A DNA stretch of 64,000 nucleotides. Origin: SIG603 sp964370115 (GTDB lineage: Bacteria; Bacillota; Clostridia; Oscillospirales; Acutalibacteraceae). The translations under genes and the position numbers were made by a program. Positions 34,862 to 43,078 of the stretch are shown piece by piece. The number at the start of each line of letters is the position of its first letter. The first letter of the stretch is position 1. Location of the stretch: contig CAYJIA010000007.1 of NCBI GenBank assembly GCA_964370115.1, positions 7,869-71,868 of the forward strand, in the 5' to 3' direction. The notes under the pieces were generated by a model. It had not been told where the DNA came from. It worked only from the letters and a program-made list of their open reading frames with translations, and did no database searches.

Positions 34862-35059
34862 ATGATAGTTCTTACAAAACTTGACGACACAAAATTTATA
34901 GTTAACTCTGATTTAATTGAAACAGTAGAAGAAAGACCAGACACGACAATTAGGCTAACGACAAAATCCTACTACATTGTAAAAGAGAGTATGGATGAGG
35001 TTGTTGATAGGGTAATTGCGTTTAAAAAACATACAAATGGTGGTAGTATTGTAGGATAA
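34862..35059 (+). CDS. flbD: Small flagellar protein FlbD
   Basis: A 65-residue protein with the family pattern MIVLTKLDDTKFIVNSDLIETVEERPDTTIRLTTKSYYIVKESMDEVVDRVIAFK. The name follows the short FlbD of Firmicute flagellar operons, unrelated to the Caulobacter regulator. In B. subtilis the equivalent (SwrD) raises motor power and sits before motor genes. Here it sits directly before motA-motB, which fits. The ATG at 34862 has GGAG 6 nt upstream, better than the ATG at 34850. Confidence 0.88.
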   Translation: MIVLTKLDDTKFIVNSDLIETVEERPDTTIRLTTKSYYIVKESMDEVVDRVIAFKKHTNGGSIVG

Positions 35060-35085
35060 ATATTTAGGAAAGGTTAAGATGTATT

Positions 35086-35922
35086 ATGAAAAAGAAATCT
35101 CTTGATATAGCGTCGATTGTTGGTCTTGTGCTTGCGTTTGGTCTGATTGTTTTCGGTATAATTATGGGTACAGACGAAAACGGAAATGTAGAAATTCAAA
35201 TGGGAAATATGGCAAGGTTTATTGATGTTAACAGTATACTTATTGTTATCGGCGGTACCTTGGCGGCACTTCTTGTTATGTTCCCCTTAGGACAAGTTTT
35301 AAAATTTCCAAAACATTTATTGATTATTATTATGCCACGTCAGTTTAATCCTGAGGTGTACATAGAAGCTATTGTAGAAGCTGCGAAAAAGGCAAGACTC
35401 AGCGGTCTTTTATCACTTGAAGAAGACATAGCACAGATGGAAAATGCATTTATGAAGACAAGTATGCAAATGGTTGTTGACTCGGTTGACCCAGAAGATG
35501 TTAAAACACAAATGGAGTCTTGGCTTGACGGCATAGAGGAAAGACATTTGCAAGACAGCGCTTTTTATGACAAGGGTGCAGCGCTTGCACCAGGCTTTGG
35601 TATGATAGGTACACTTATCGGTCTTGTTAACTTGATGCAACAACTTGACGACCCTGCAAGCGTTGGTCCTGCCATGGCGGTTGCACTTATCACAACTTTC
35701 TATGGTTCGGTACTTGCTAATATCATTTTCTTGCCAATTGCAAATAAATTAAAAGTTAGACACGATGAAGAGTATCTTTGTATGCAAATCATAAGTGTTG
35801 GCGTTGAAGCAATACAAGAGGGACAAAACCCAAATGTAATTCAAGAAAGACTTTTAAATATGCTACCAGAATACAAAAGAGCAAAAGCAAGCAAAAAATC
35901 TGGCGATGGCAAATCAGAATAA
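35086..35922 (+). CDS. motA: Flagellar motor stator protein MotA
   Basis: Proton (or sodium) channel subunit of the stator. The 278-residue protein has four membrane helices (first two near residues 8-27 and 45-64, the other two about 155-215) and a cytoplasmic loop (ARLSGLLSLEEDIAQMENAFMKTSMQMVVD) that meets FliG. The conserved GAALAPGFGMIGTLIGLVNLMQQLDDPASVGPAMAVALITTFYGSVLANIIFLPIANKL stretch is present. motB follows after 30 bp. Confidence 0.96.
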   Translation: MKKKSLDIASIVGLVLAFGLIVFGIIMGTDENGNVEIQMGNMARFIDVNSILIVIGGTLAALLVMFPLGQVLKFPKHLLIIIMPRQFNPEVYIEAIVEAAKKARLSGLLSLEEDIAQMENAFMKTSMQMVVDSVDPEDVKTQMESWLDGIEERHLQDSAFYDKGAALAPGFGMIGTLIGLVNLMQQLDDPASVGPAMAVALITTFYGSVLANIIFLPIANKLKVRHDEEYLCMQIISVGVEAIQEGQNPNVIQERLLNMLPEYKRAKASKKSGDGKSE

Positions 35923-35952
35923 TTATTTATATCCGAGAAATGGAGTTAGATT

Positions 35953-36882
35953 ATGAAAAAACGAGATGCTGGTGGAGGGGATTCTGGCGGTTGGCTAAAT
36001 ACCTATGCCGACATGGTAACACTGCTTTTGGCTTTCTTTGCGGTGCTACTTAGTATGTCCACCACAGATGAAAATAAATTTAATGCTTTTATAGAATCTT
36101 TTTCGGCACTTCCTCCTGAAGAAATACAAGAACTTATTGCAGCGGGATCGACTGGTGAGTCACCAGAGCCGACATCAGAACTTACAGAACTTTATGAATC
36201 ACTCACAGAGTTTGTAGAGGAAAATGAGCTTCAAGACGATGTGCGAATTCAAATGATGGGTGATATCATTAGAGTTAACTTTGACAGTGCAGCTTTCTTT
36301 TATCCGAATGAATATGAAATTTTACCGGATAGTATAGCAGTGCTACATTCAATAGGTCAAGCCTTTGTGGAGTTTGAGGAACAAATTAGAATGATAAATA
36401 TCCTAGGCTTTACCGCAACGGTAGAATCTGACACTGCGACATACTGGATGCTGTCGGCCGAAAGAGCCGCTATAGTTGCAGAGTATTTTGAGTTTGAAAA
36501 TGGATTTACAAAAGAAAAAATGACTGTAAATGGTTATGGTAACCTCTATCCCGTGGCGCCAAATGACTCTGAAGAAAACATGAGACTTAACAGAAGAGTT
36601 GAGCTTATAGTTATGGGAACTGCCACTGATACAGCGGTTGATATTCCACAAATCCTTGAAGACTTCAATCAAGAAGGCGAACCGGGAGAAACAGAAGCTA
36701 GTACCGACGCACAGTCTACTGAAAATTTAGATGGCGTTGAATCTACAAGTGGAACTGATACCACATCAAACACAGAAACACCAAGTGGTGATACACAAAT
36801 TGATAGCGAACAAAGCGGGGATGCACAGGCGGAATCGGGTGATGAAGCCGAACCGCAAGTTGATATTACACCAGCGCAATAA
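35953..36882 (+). CDS. motB: Flagellar motor stator protein MotB
   Basis: Anchors the stator to peptidoglycan. The 309-residue protein has a single membrane helix with the ion-binding Asp (D20 in NTYADMVTLLLAFF), a plug/linker, and an OmpA-like peptidoglycan-binding domain (ILGFTATVES...LSAERAAIVAEYF...VNGYGNLYPVAPNDSEENMRLNRRVELIV). An unusual acidic Glu/Asp/Ser/Thr-rich tail of about 75 residues follows (ESTSGTDTTSNTETPSGDTQ). The upstream leader repeats the flbD leader motif (35925-35940). Confidence 0.95.
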   Translation: MKKRDAGGGDSGGWLNTYADMVTLLLAFFAVLLSMSTTDENKFNAFIESFSALPPEEIQELIAAGSTGESPEPTSELTELYESLTEFVEENELQDDVRIQMMGDIIRVNFDSAAFFYPNEYEILPDSIAVLHSIGQAFVEFEEQIRMINILGFTATVESDTATYWMLSAERAAIVAEYFEFENGFTKEKMTVNGYGNLYPVAPNDSEENMRLNRRVELIVMGTATDTAVDIPQILEDFNQEGEPGETEASTDAQSTENLDGVESTSGTDTTSNTETPSGDTQIDSEQSGDAQAESGDEAEPQVDITPAQ

Positions 36883-36909
36883 AATTTTTTAGTAAAGGAG
36901 TGGGGCAGA

Positions 36910-37926
36910 TTGGCAGAAGCATTATCGCAAAGTCAAATAGATGAACTGTTAAAGGCAGCAAAAGAGAATGCGCATAGCTTTTCGGAAGCTGTTTCAACGG
37001 TTAGGATAAAAGAATACGATTTCTCCTCTCCGAAGAAATTCACAAAAGATCAGCTAAAGTCTTTAAGTGGAATATATGACAGCTTTGGCAGAGTTTTAAC
37101 CTCTTACTTATCTACAATTTTAAGAGATAGTTGTTCTTTAAATGTTATAGATGTTGAAGAGTTAAGATTTATAGAATTTAGCAATTCCTTGCCAGACGCG
37201 ACACTTATTGGACTTGTTTCCTATGAAGCGGTTGGAAACATGGGCTCACCAAGCACATTGCTCTTAGAGTTTCCGACAAGTTTTGGCTATTTGCTTACAG
37301 AGAGAACTTTTGGCGCATCAGGAAAACCGTATTTGCCAGATAGAGGTTATACAGAGATAGAGTCTTCGATACTCAATATTATATTTACAAATATTGCTAG
37401 ATATATGGAAGAAACATGGAGAGCTTTCTTTGAAATAAAAACAACTCTTGCGGCAATTGAAACAAACGGAAGATTGATACAGTCCTATGAACAGCAAGAC
37501 ATAATAGTAATAACATCAATAGAAGTTGAAGTAGGTAGCTATACTGGTGTAATTCACTTATGTGTACCAGCAGATAATCTTGACAAAATAATCGATAGTT
37601 TTACCAGCAAACATGGCGGAGCTGTGAAGAGTTTTGTAAAAGATGAGCATGAGGACGAAAAGAAAGAACTAGTCTTTAGCTATTTGAAGGACTCAGAGCT
37701 TAGTATGGAAGCTATTCTTGATGATTTTGAAATTTCGCTACAGGATGTGGCTTACTTGCAACCCGGAGACGTGATATCACTTGATAAAAAAATAGATAGC
37801 ACAATAGATATTATTGTTGAGGGGGTTCCGTGGGGAACTGCTAAAATTGGCGAAAACAATAAAAATAAAGCAATTAAAATTGTCGATGTATTTGATAGTA
37901 AGGGAGGGGTAAACTTTGACAGATAA
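36910..37926 (+). CDS. fliM: Flagellar motor switch protein FliM
   Basis: C-ring component that receives phospho-CheY. The N-terminal peptide LSQSQIDELLKAA is the CheY-binding motif. The middle CheC-like domain (YDFSSPKKFTKDQLKSLSGIYDSFGRVLTSYLS) and C-terminal SpoA domain (QDVAYLQPGDVISLDKKIDSTIDIIVEGVPWGTAKIG) follow. 338 residues, TTG start with AAAGGAGTG upstream. It overlaps fliY by 11 bp. Confidence 0.96.
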   Translation: MAEALSQSQIDELLKAAKENAHSFSEAVSTVRIKEYDFSSPKKFTKDQLKSLSGIYDSFGRVLTSYLSTILRDSCSLNVIDVEELRFIEFSNSLPDATLIGLVSYEAVGNMGSPSTLLLEFPTSFGYLLTERTFGASGKPYLPDRGYTEIESSILNIIFTNIARYMEETWRAFFEIKTTLAAIETNGRLIQSYEQQDIIVITSIEVEVGSYTGVIHLCVPADNLDKIIDSFTSKHGGAVKSFVKDEHEDEKKELVFSYLKDSELSMEAILDDFEISLQDVAYLQPGDVISLDKKIDSTIDIIVEGVPWGTAKIGENNKNKAIKIVDVFDSKGGVNFDR

Positions 37927-39163
37927 TATGAACGAGAAATTGCTAGATGATTCAGAGCTTGACATTATCGGAGAAGTTATTAACATTAGTATGGGGGCAG
38001 CAGCCACGGCGATTTCCACCATGCTTGACAGGCAGGTGAAAATCACAACGCCGAAAATTACACAGGAAAAATTTAAAACTGTAGATTGTTCTGACTTAGA
38101 GCCGTCACTAATGGTTAAAATTAAGTATGTAGAGGGTATAGAGGGTGTAAATGTAACACTTTTAAAAAGAAGTGATATACAGCTTATTATTGACGTACTT
38201 ATGGGTAATGAGATTTCTGAACCAGGCGATGAAGATGAGTTTGAGTTTGACGAGATGAGCATGAGTGCGGCAAGCGAAATTATGAACCAAATGATGGGTG
38301 CTTCGGCAACTACTATGTCTGAAATATTGGAAAAAACAATTAATATTTCAACTCCAGAGCCAACACTCGTAACGTCAAAATCCGATATAGATGTAAGTAT
38401 TGCTGAGATTGACCAAGAGGATACCGTTGTGTCTATTTCATTTAATTTTACAGTTGGAGATATACTAAACACAAGGTTTATTTATTTTCTATCAATTCCA
38501 CTTGCAAGGTATATTATAGAAACCGTTAATGCAACTATGGAAGATGAAGACGTAAATGATGTAGAAGAGGTTGTGGCAGCGCCGCAAGTTGAAACTACTC
38601 CACCACCAGCAGATGCACAACCACAAGTAGAGACTGCACCACCTGTGACTGAAGCACCGCAAGTACCTACTGCGTCGCCACCTGTACAACCACAAGCGGT
38701 GGGTCAAGAACCTGTACAGATGCCAATGCAACAACCTCAGGCCATGGGATATCCACCAATGCCACAGCAGTATATGCAAATGCCACAACAGCCATATCCT
38801 AATATGTATGGGCAAATGCCTGACCCGAATATGTACCAACCGGCACTTCAAGCACCTGCGTTCCCAAGTTTTACACCACAGGCGTCACAGATGCCGTCAG
38901 GGTCAAATATGGGACTGTTAATGGGAGTGAAGCTTGATGTATCTGTCGTAATAGGTAGGACTAAGCAAAAAATTAAAGATATAGTGGAATTTGGACAGGG
39001 CACGGTTGTTGAACTTGACAGACAAACAGGTTCTCCAGCAGAGATAATTGTAAACGGTAAACTTTTAGCATATGGCGACGTAATAGTCGTTGGAGATAAT
39101 TTTGGTGTGAGAATCACTGAAATTGTCGGAACAAAAGAACTACTGGACTCACTTGAAAATTAA
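37916..39163 (+). CDS. fliY: Flagellar motor switch phosphatase FliY
   Basis: Structural C-ring protein combined with CheY-P phosphatase. The N-terminal domain of about 200 residues is CheC-like with two E-x2-N active sites (IIGEVINISMG and AASEIMNQMMG). A Pro/Gln/Met-rich linker of about 110 residues follows (PQVETTPPPADAQPQ..., YPPMPQQYMQMP...). The C-terminal FliN/SpoA domain is VKLDVSVVIGRTKQKIKDIVEFGQGTVVELD. 415 residues, TTG start with a strong GGGAGGGG site. The linker is longer than in B. subtilis. Confidence 0.94.
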   Translation: MTDNMNEKLLDDSELDIIGEVINISMGAAATAISTMLDRQVKITTPKITQEKFKTVDCSDLEPSLMVKIKYVEGIEGVNVTLLKRSDIQLIIDVLMGNEISEPGDEDEFEFDEMSMSAASEIMNQMMGASATTMSEILEKTINISTPEPTLVTSKSDIDVSIAEIDQEDTVVSISFNFTVGDILNTRFIYFLSIPLARYIIETVNATMEDEDVNDVEEVVAAPQVETTPPPADAQPQVETAPPVTEAPQVPTASPPVQPQAVGQEPVQMPMQQPQAMGYPPMPQQYMQMPQQPYPNMYGQMPDPNMYQPALQAPAFPSFTPQASQMPSGSNMGLLMGVKLDVSVVIGRTKQKIKDIVEFGQGTVVELDRQTGSPAEIIVNGKLLAYGDVIVVGDNFGVRITEIVGTKELLDSLEN

Positions 39164-39187
39164 GATTAACTTTAGGAGGAAACTTTA

Positions 39188-39550
39188 ATGTACAAAATTT
39201 TATTAGTTGACGATGCAGGTTTTATGAGAAAAATGGTTCAAACTCACCTAAGCAAAGCGGGGTATTCAAACTTTGTAGAAGCTGCTGATGGTCTAGAGGC
39301 TGTAGCCGCGTTTGAAGAGAATAACCCAGATTTAGTAATCATGGATATTACCATGCCAAACATGGACGGTATTCAAGCCTTAGGTGCGATTAAAGCTAAA
39401 CATCCTGCGGCGAAAATTGTTATGTGTTCTGCAATGGGTCAAGAGGCCATGGTTATGGAAGCTATCAAACTAGGCGCCTTAGACTTTATTGTAAAACCAT
39501 TTAAACAAGAGAGAATAGTCCAAACTGTCTCCAAAATTTTACCACTTTAA
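39188..39550 (+). CDS. cheY: Chemotaxis response regulator CheY
   Basis: A single-domain receiver of 120 residues that binds FliM when phosphorylated by CheA. Conserved acidic pair D8/D9, phospho-acceptor D53 (VIMDITMP), a Ser (CSAMG) and the Lys in FIVKPF are all present. It sits between fliY and fliO, the B. subtilis location. FliY and CheC, both encoded here, can dephosphorylate it. Confidence 0.96.
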   Translation: MYKILLVDDAGFMRKMVQTHLSKAGYSNFVEAADGLEAVAAFEENNPDLVIMDITMPNMDGIQALGAIKAKHPAAKIVMCSAMGQEAMVMEAIKLGALDFIVKPFKQERIVQTVSKILPL

Positions 39551-39568
39551 TTTAAGCGAGGATAAGAC

Positions 39569-39943
39569 ATGTTTGAAGAGATTTTATCTATAGTCTTAAT
39601 GTTATTGCTTGTAATCGGTGTATTTGTCGCGGCTTATTTTACTTCAAAATTTGTCGGGGGAAGATACCAAACATCAATGACAAAGGGCAAACAAAGAATT
39701 GATATTATTGAGAGAAAGACTATAGGAAAAGATCAGTATTTACTTTTAGTGAAAGTCGAGGGTAAGACTTTGCTTTTGGGCGCTACGCCACAAAATGTAA
39801 ATAAACTCGACGAGCTTGAACTTTTGCCTTTAGACGAAGGTGAAGATACAGATAGTACACAAACGCTGTCGACGCCGAAATTTAGCGATATTTTTAAAGA
39901 TATGCTTAAGAAAAATACAGATGGAAACAAGAAATTAAAGTGA
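39569..39943 (+). CDS. fliO: Flagellar biosynthetic protein FliO (FliZ)
   Basis: Helps assemble the FliP ring of the export gate. The 124-residue protein has one N-terminal membrane helix (ILSIVLMLLLVIGVFVAAYFTSKF) followed by a small beta domain with the FliO pattern IDIIERKTIGKDQYLLLVKVEGKTLLLGATPQNVNKL. Lies directly before fliP. Confidence 0.9.
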   Translation: MFEEILSIVLMLLLVIGVFVAAYFTSKFVGGRYQTSMTKGKQRIDIIERKTIGKDQYLLLVKVEGKTLLLGATPQNVNKLDELELLPLDEGEDTDSTQTLSTPKFSDIFKDMLKKNTDGNKKLK

Positions 39944-39968
39944 TGTCAAAAAAGGGAGAATTTATTTA

Positions 39969-40778
39969 ATGGAGAAAGCGAACATATTACTTTTGAACAA
40001 AAGTGAAAATAGAAAAAAAGCACTTGTGCGAAAGTTTTTGTGTATCGCTTTGGTGGTATTTGTGTTATTTGCCTTTGCTCAAAACGCAAGTGCCGCAGAG
40101 ATAAGTCTTGACTTTGATACAGAGCAAACTGAAGGCAGTATGGGTGCATTAGAATTATTATTCTTATTTGCATTACTGTCGCTTGCTCCGTCACTTCTAA
40201 TAATGATGACAAGTTTTACAAGAATTGTAGTTGTCTTCTCATTTATTAGAACGGCACTGGGGCTTCAGCAGACACCTCCAAATCAGGTAATCATAGGAAT
40301 TTCGCTATTTTTGTCGCTTTTTATCATGCAACCGGTTATTGTAGAGATTAATGATAATGCAATACAACCTTATTTTGCAGGAGAAATGACACAAGAAGAA
40401 GCACTTGATAACATGCAAGGCCCAATAAAAGGCTTTATGTTAAAACAGACTAGAAGCACAGACCTCAATATGTTTTTAAGCCTTTCGGGAAGCGAAGAAC
40501 AACTTACTGAAGTAAATGTAGATAATCTTATGGACTTAGGGTTAGAGATTATTATCCCCTCGTTTATAACAAGCGAGCTCAGTCGTGCATTTACAATGGG
40601 ATTTTTGCTGTTTTTGCCATTTCTCGTAATAGACATGATAGTGTCAAGTACTTTGATGTCTATGGGTATGGTTATGCTACCGCCCACAATGATTTCCATG
40701 CCGTTTAAAATAATGCTATTTGTAATTGTAGACGGTTGGAGATTGCTTATGGAAATGCTTGCAGGAAGTTTTTACTAG
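39969..40778 (+). CDS. fliP: Flagellar export gate protein FliP
   Basis: Core of the export gate. The 269-residue protein has an N-terminal signal sequence ending near ASAA, then ELLFLFALLSLAPSLLIMMTSFTRIVVVFSFIRTALGLQQTPPNQVIIGISLFLSLFIM and the FPFLVIDMIVSSTLMSMGMVMLPPTMISMPFKIMLFVIVDGW end block (as LPFLVIDMIV). It is followed by a 190-bp gap that breaks the otherwise tight operon before fliQ. Confidence 0.95.
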   Translation: MEKANILLLNKSENRKKALVRKFLCIALVVFVLFAFAQNASAAEISLDFDTEQTEGSMGALELLFLFALLSLAPSLLIMMTSFTRIVVVFSFIRTALGLQQTPPNQVIIGISLFLSLFIMQPVIVEINDNAIQPYFAGEMTQEEALDNMQGPIKGFMLKQTRSTDLNMFLSLSGSEEQLTEVNVDNLMDLGLEIIIPSFITSELSRAFTMGFLLFLPFLVIDMIVSSTLMSMGMVMLPPTMISMPFKIMLFVIVDGWRLLMEMLAGSFY

Positions 40779-40969
40779 ATTTAGGCAAGTGCAAGATGCA
40801 CTTGTGGCTAAAAACTAATGACTAATAGTGAAAGGCTTATGAGATTTTTATATAAATGTTAAAGTATCATAAAACAACTTAAAAATAGTCATTCACTATT
40901 CACTTTTAGTCTTTAGTCTCACGTGTTTTGTACGTGCTTATATTAGATTATTTTAAGGGGTGAACTATT
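40779..40969. repeat. Repeat-rich spacer between fliP and fliQ
   Basis: Contains a perfect hairpin CAAGTGCA/TGCACTTG with loop AGA (40786-40804). It also has heptad-like units GACTAAT and AGTGAAA at about 40818-40834 and, inverted, two AGTGAAT and two GACTAAA units at about 40886-40918. The heptads are the same family as those starting the dispersed repeat copies. No gene is seen. Confidence 0.65.
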
Positions 40970-41233
40970 TTGGAACAAGGAGATGTGCTTGTAATTTTTC
41001 GAGAAGCCATTATGTTAATACTTAGACTTGCCGCTCCTTTGCTAATAGTCAGCATAGGTATTGGTTTACTCGTATCAATATTTCAGGCAGCAACCCAAAT
41101 TAATGAGCAAACGCTTACTTTTGTGCCGAAAATTGTTGCAATTGCGCTAATTTTGATTTTCTTTGGCGCGTGGATGCTAAATAATTTAGTCGATTTTTTT
41201 AATACGATAGTAAGTATTATTTTGGAGTTGTAG
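40970..41233 (+). CDS. fliQ: Flagellar export gate protein FliQ
   Basis: Small gate subunit, 87 residues, two membrane helices (REAIMLILRLAAPLLIVSIGIGLLVSIFQAATQINEQTLTFVPKIVAIALILIFFGAWMLNNLVDF), exactly the FliQ pattern. TTG start with AAGGGGTGA upstream. fliR follows after 3 bp. Confidence 0.94.
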   Translation: MEQGDVLVIFREAIMLILRLAAPLLIVSIGIGLLVSIFQAATQINEQTLTFVPKIVAIALILIFFGAWMLNNLVDFFNTIVSIILEL

Positions 41234-41236
41234 CTT

Positions 41237-42007
41237 ATGGGTCTTGATATTGCTATTGAGGGTCTAAGTGCCTATATTTTAGTTTTTTGCAGAGTAGGCG
41301 GTATGATATTTTTCAACCCTTTGCTCTCAAGAAGAAGCTTGCCATCTCAGTTTAGAGTGGCGCTTGTCTTAGGAATTACCTTGCTTTTAACGCCTATGAC
41401 AATTCATCAGCTCCCACAAAACATGGGTGACTTCGAATTTGTTTATATGATGCTACTAGAGCTTTTGGTAGGACTTACCTGTGGATTTGTTTTTCAGCTT
41501 TTTTATTATCTGCTCTTTACAGCAGGTGATATTATAGACATGGGTTTTGGACTTGCCATGGCAAAAGTTTTTAATCCAACAGCAAACATTCAAGTGTCGA
41601 CCTCGGGTAGTTTTTTTGAAATTATCTTTGTACTTTATATTTTTGCAACAAATTGCCACTTGGTTTTTATAAGGCTGATATTTTCATCGTATGATTTGGT
41701 CTCAATGGGTGGCGTGACATTTGGAATTGATGTAATAGGTTTTGTGTTAACACTGTTTTCGTCGGTATTTATGCTTATAATACAACTTGCAATACCGTTT
41801 ATGGCGGCAACATTTGTGCTTGAAATATCAATGGGTGTGCTTATGAAACTTGTTCCGCAGATAAATGTGTTTGTAATACACTTTCAGCTTAAAATATTGG
41901 CAGGTATGCTTTTAATGTTCTTATTTGCGTTTACCACTTCAAATTTTATGCTTGAGTATATAGACCAAATGTTTAGAACTATTGAAAATTTACTTCGTAC
42001 GTTTTAA
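41237..42007 (+). CDS. fliR: Flagellar export gate protein FliR
   Basis: Gate subunit of 256 residues with six or more membrane segments. Recognised by LVFCRVGGMIFFNPLLSRRSLPSQFRVALVLGITLLLTP, DIIDMGFGLAMAKVFNPTANIQVSTSG and the late MEISMGVLMKLVPQINVFVIHFQLKILAGMLLMF block (starting LEISMG). Directly between fliQ and flhB. Confidence 0.95.
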   Translation: MGLDIAIEGLSAYILVFCRVGGMIFFNPLLSRRSLPSQFRVALVLGITLLLTPMTIHQLPQNMGDFEFVYMMLLELLVGLTCGFVFQLFYYLLFTAGDIIDMGFGLAMAKVFNPTANIQVSTSGSFFEIIFVLYIFATNCHLVFIRLIFSSYDLVSMGGVTFGIDVIGFVLTLFSSVFMLIIQLAIPFMAATFVLEISMGVLMKLVPQINVFVIHFQLKILAGMLLMFLFAFTTSNFMLEYIDQMFRTIENLLRTF

Positions 42008-42019
42008 GGGGGGATTACA

Positions 42020-43075
42020 GTGGCCGGTGAGAAAACTGAAAAGGCGACGCCCAAACGGAAACAGGACGAAAGAAAAAAAGGTAATATTTTTTTAAGCCGT
42101 GAAGTCATAACGGTAAGCTCATTGCTCGCTGTTTTTACAGCCCTTAGGATACTACTTCCTGGGTCGTTAATTACAATTGAAGATTTCATTGCGAAATACA
42201 TTTCAATTGGAAGTGAGATAGAAACTTTAAACGGCGGAGAACTTAACAACATCTTTTTAGATGGACTTGTAGTTTTTGCCATGGTCGCACTACCTATTCT
42301 CATTGTTGCAATGCTCATTGGTGTAATTATCACCATGGCTCAAACAAGAATGTTGTTTAGTGCAAAAGCCTTTGCCTTTAAGGCAGAGCGAATAAATCCT
42401 TTAAAAGGATTTAAAAGGATGATATCCCTGCGCAGTTTAGTAGAGCTTGTAAAATCTTCGCTTAAAATAACTGTGCTAATATATATTTTTTATACGGTAT
42501 ACAGCTCGAAAATCGAGTATTTACCGAATTTAATGAGCATGGATATTGTAGATGCTTTTGCCGTTGCTGGCACTATGATTTTTGACATAGTACTTTTAAG
42601 TGGCGGTGTGTTCGTGTTCTTGGGAGCTGCCGACTATTTTTATCAGTGGTGGCAGTATGAAAAAAATCTTAAGATGAGCAAACAAGAAATTAAAGATGAA
42701 TATAAGCAAATGGAGGGCGACCCACAGGTCAAGGCACATATAAGGTCCTTGCAGCAACAAATGGCAAGGCGCAGAATGATGCAAAACGTGCCAGAGGCTG
42801 ATGTGGTAATAAGAAACCCTACTCATTTTGCAGTAGCTATAAAATATGATAAAGAAAAACATGCCGCACCTGTTATTGTGGCAAAAGGCATGGACTCGCT
42901 AGCTCTTAAAATTATTGAGATTGCAGAGCAAAACGATGTTCACGTCACAGAGAATAGGCCCCTTGCAAGGGCTCTTTATGAAAATGTCGAGCTTGATGCT
43001 CCTATACCGTTTGAATATTATCAAGCGATAGCGGAAATTCTTGCCTTCATCTATAAACTCAAGAAGGAAAAATAA
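42020..43075 (+). CDS. flhB: Flagellar export switch protein FlhB
   Basis: Switches export from rod/hook to filament substrates. The 351-residue protein has four membrane helices and the autocleavage motif NPTH at residues 266-269 (VVIRNPTHFAVAIKYDKEKHAAPVIVAKG), followed by the cytoplasmic C-terminal domain. GTG start with GGGGGG/GGGATT upstream. A separate protein that copies only the part after NPTH is encoded at 55706. Confidence 0.96.
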   Translation: MAGEKTEKATPKRKQDERKKGNIFLSREVITVSSLLAVFTALRILLPGSLITIEDFIAKYISIGSEIETLNGGELNNIFLDGLVVFAMVALPILIVAMLIGVIITMAQTRMLFSAKAFAFKAERINPLKGFKRMISLRSLVELVKSSLKITVLIYIFYTVYSSKIEYLPNLMSMDIVDAFAVAGTMIFDIVLLSGGVFVFLGAADYFYQWWQYEKNLKMSKQEIKDEYKQMEGDPQVKAHIRSLQQQMARRRMMQNVPEADVVIRNPTHFAVAIKYDKEKHAAPVIVAKGMDSLALKIIEIAEQNDVHVTENRPLARALYENVELDAPIPFEYYQAIAEILAFIYKLKKEK

Positions 43076-43078
43076 AAA

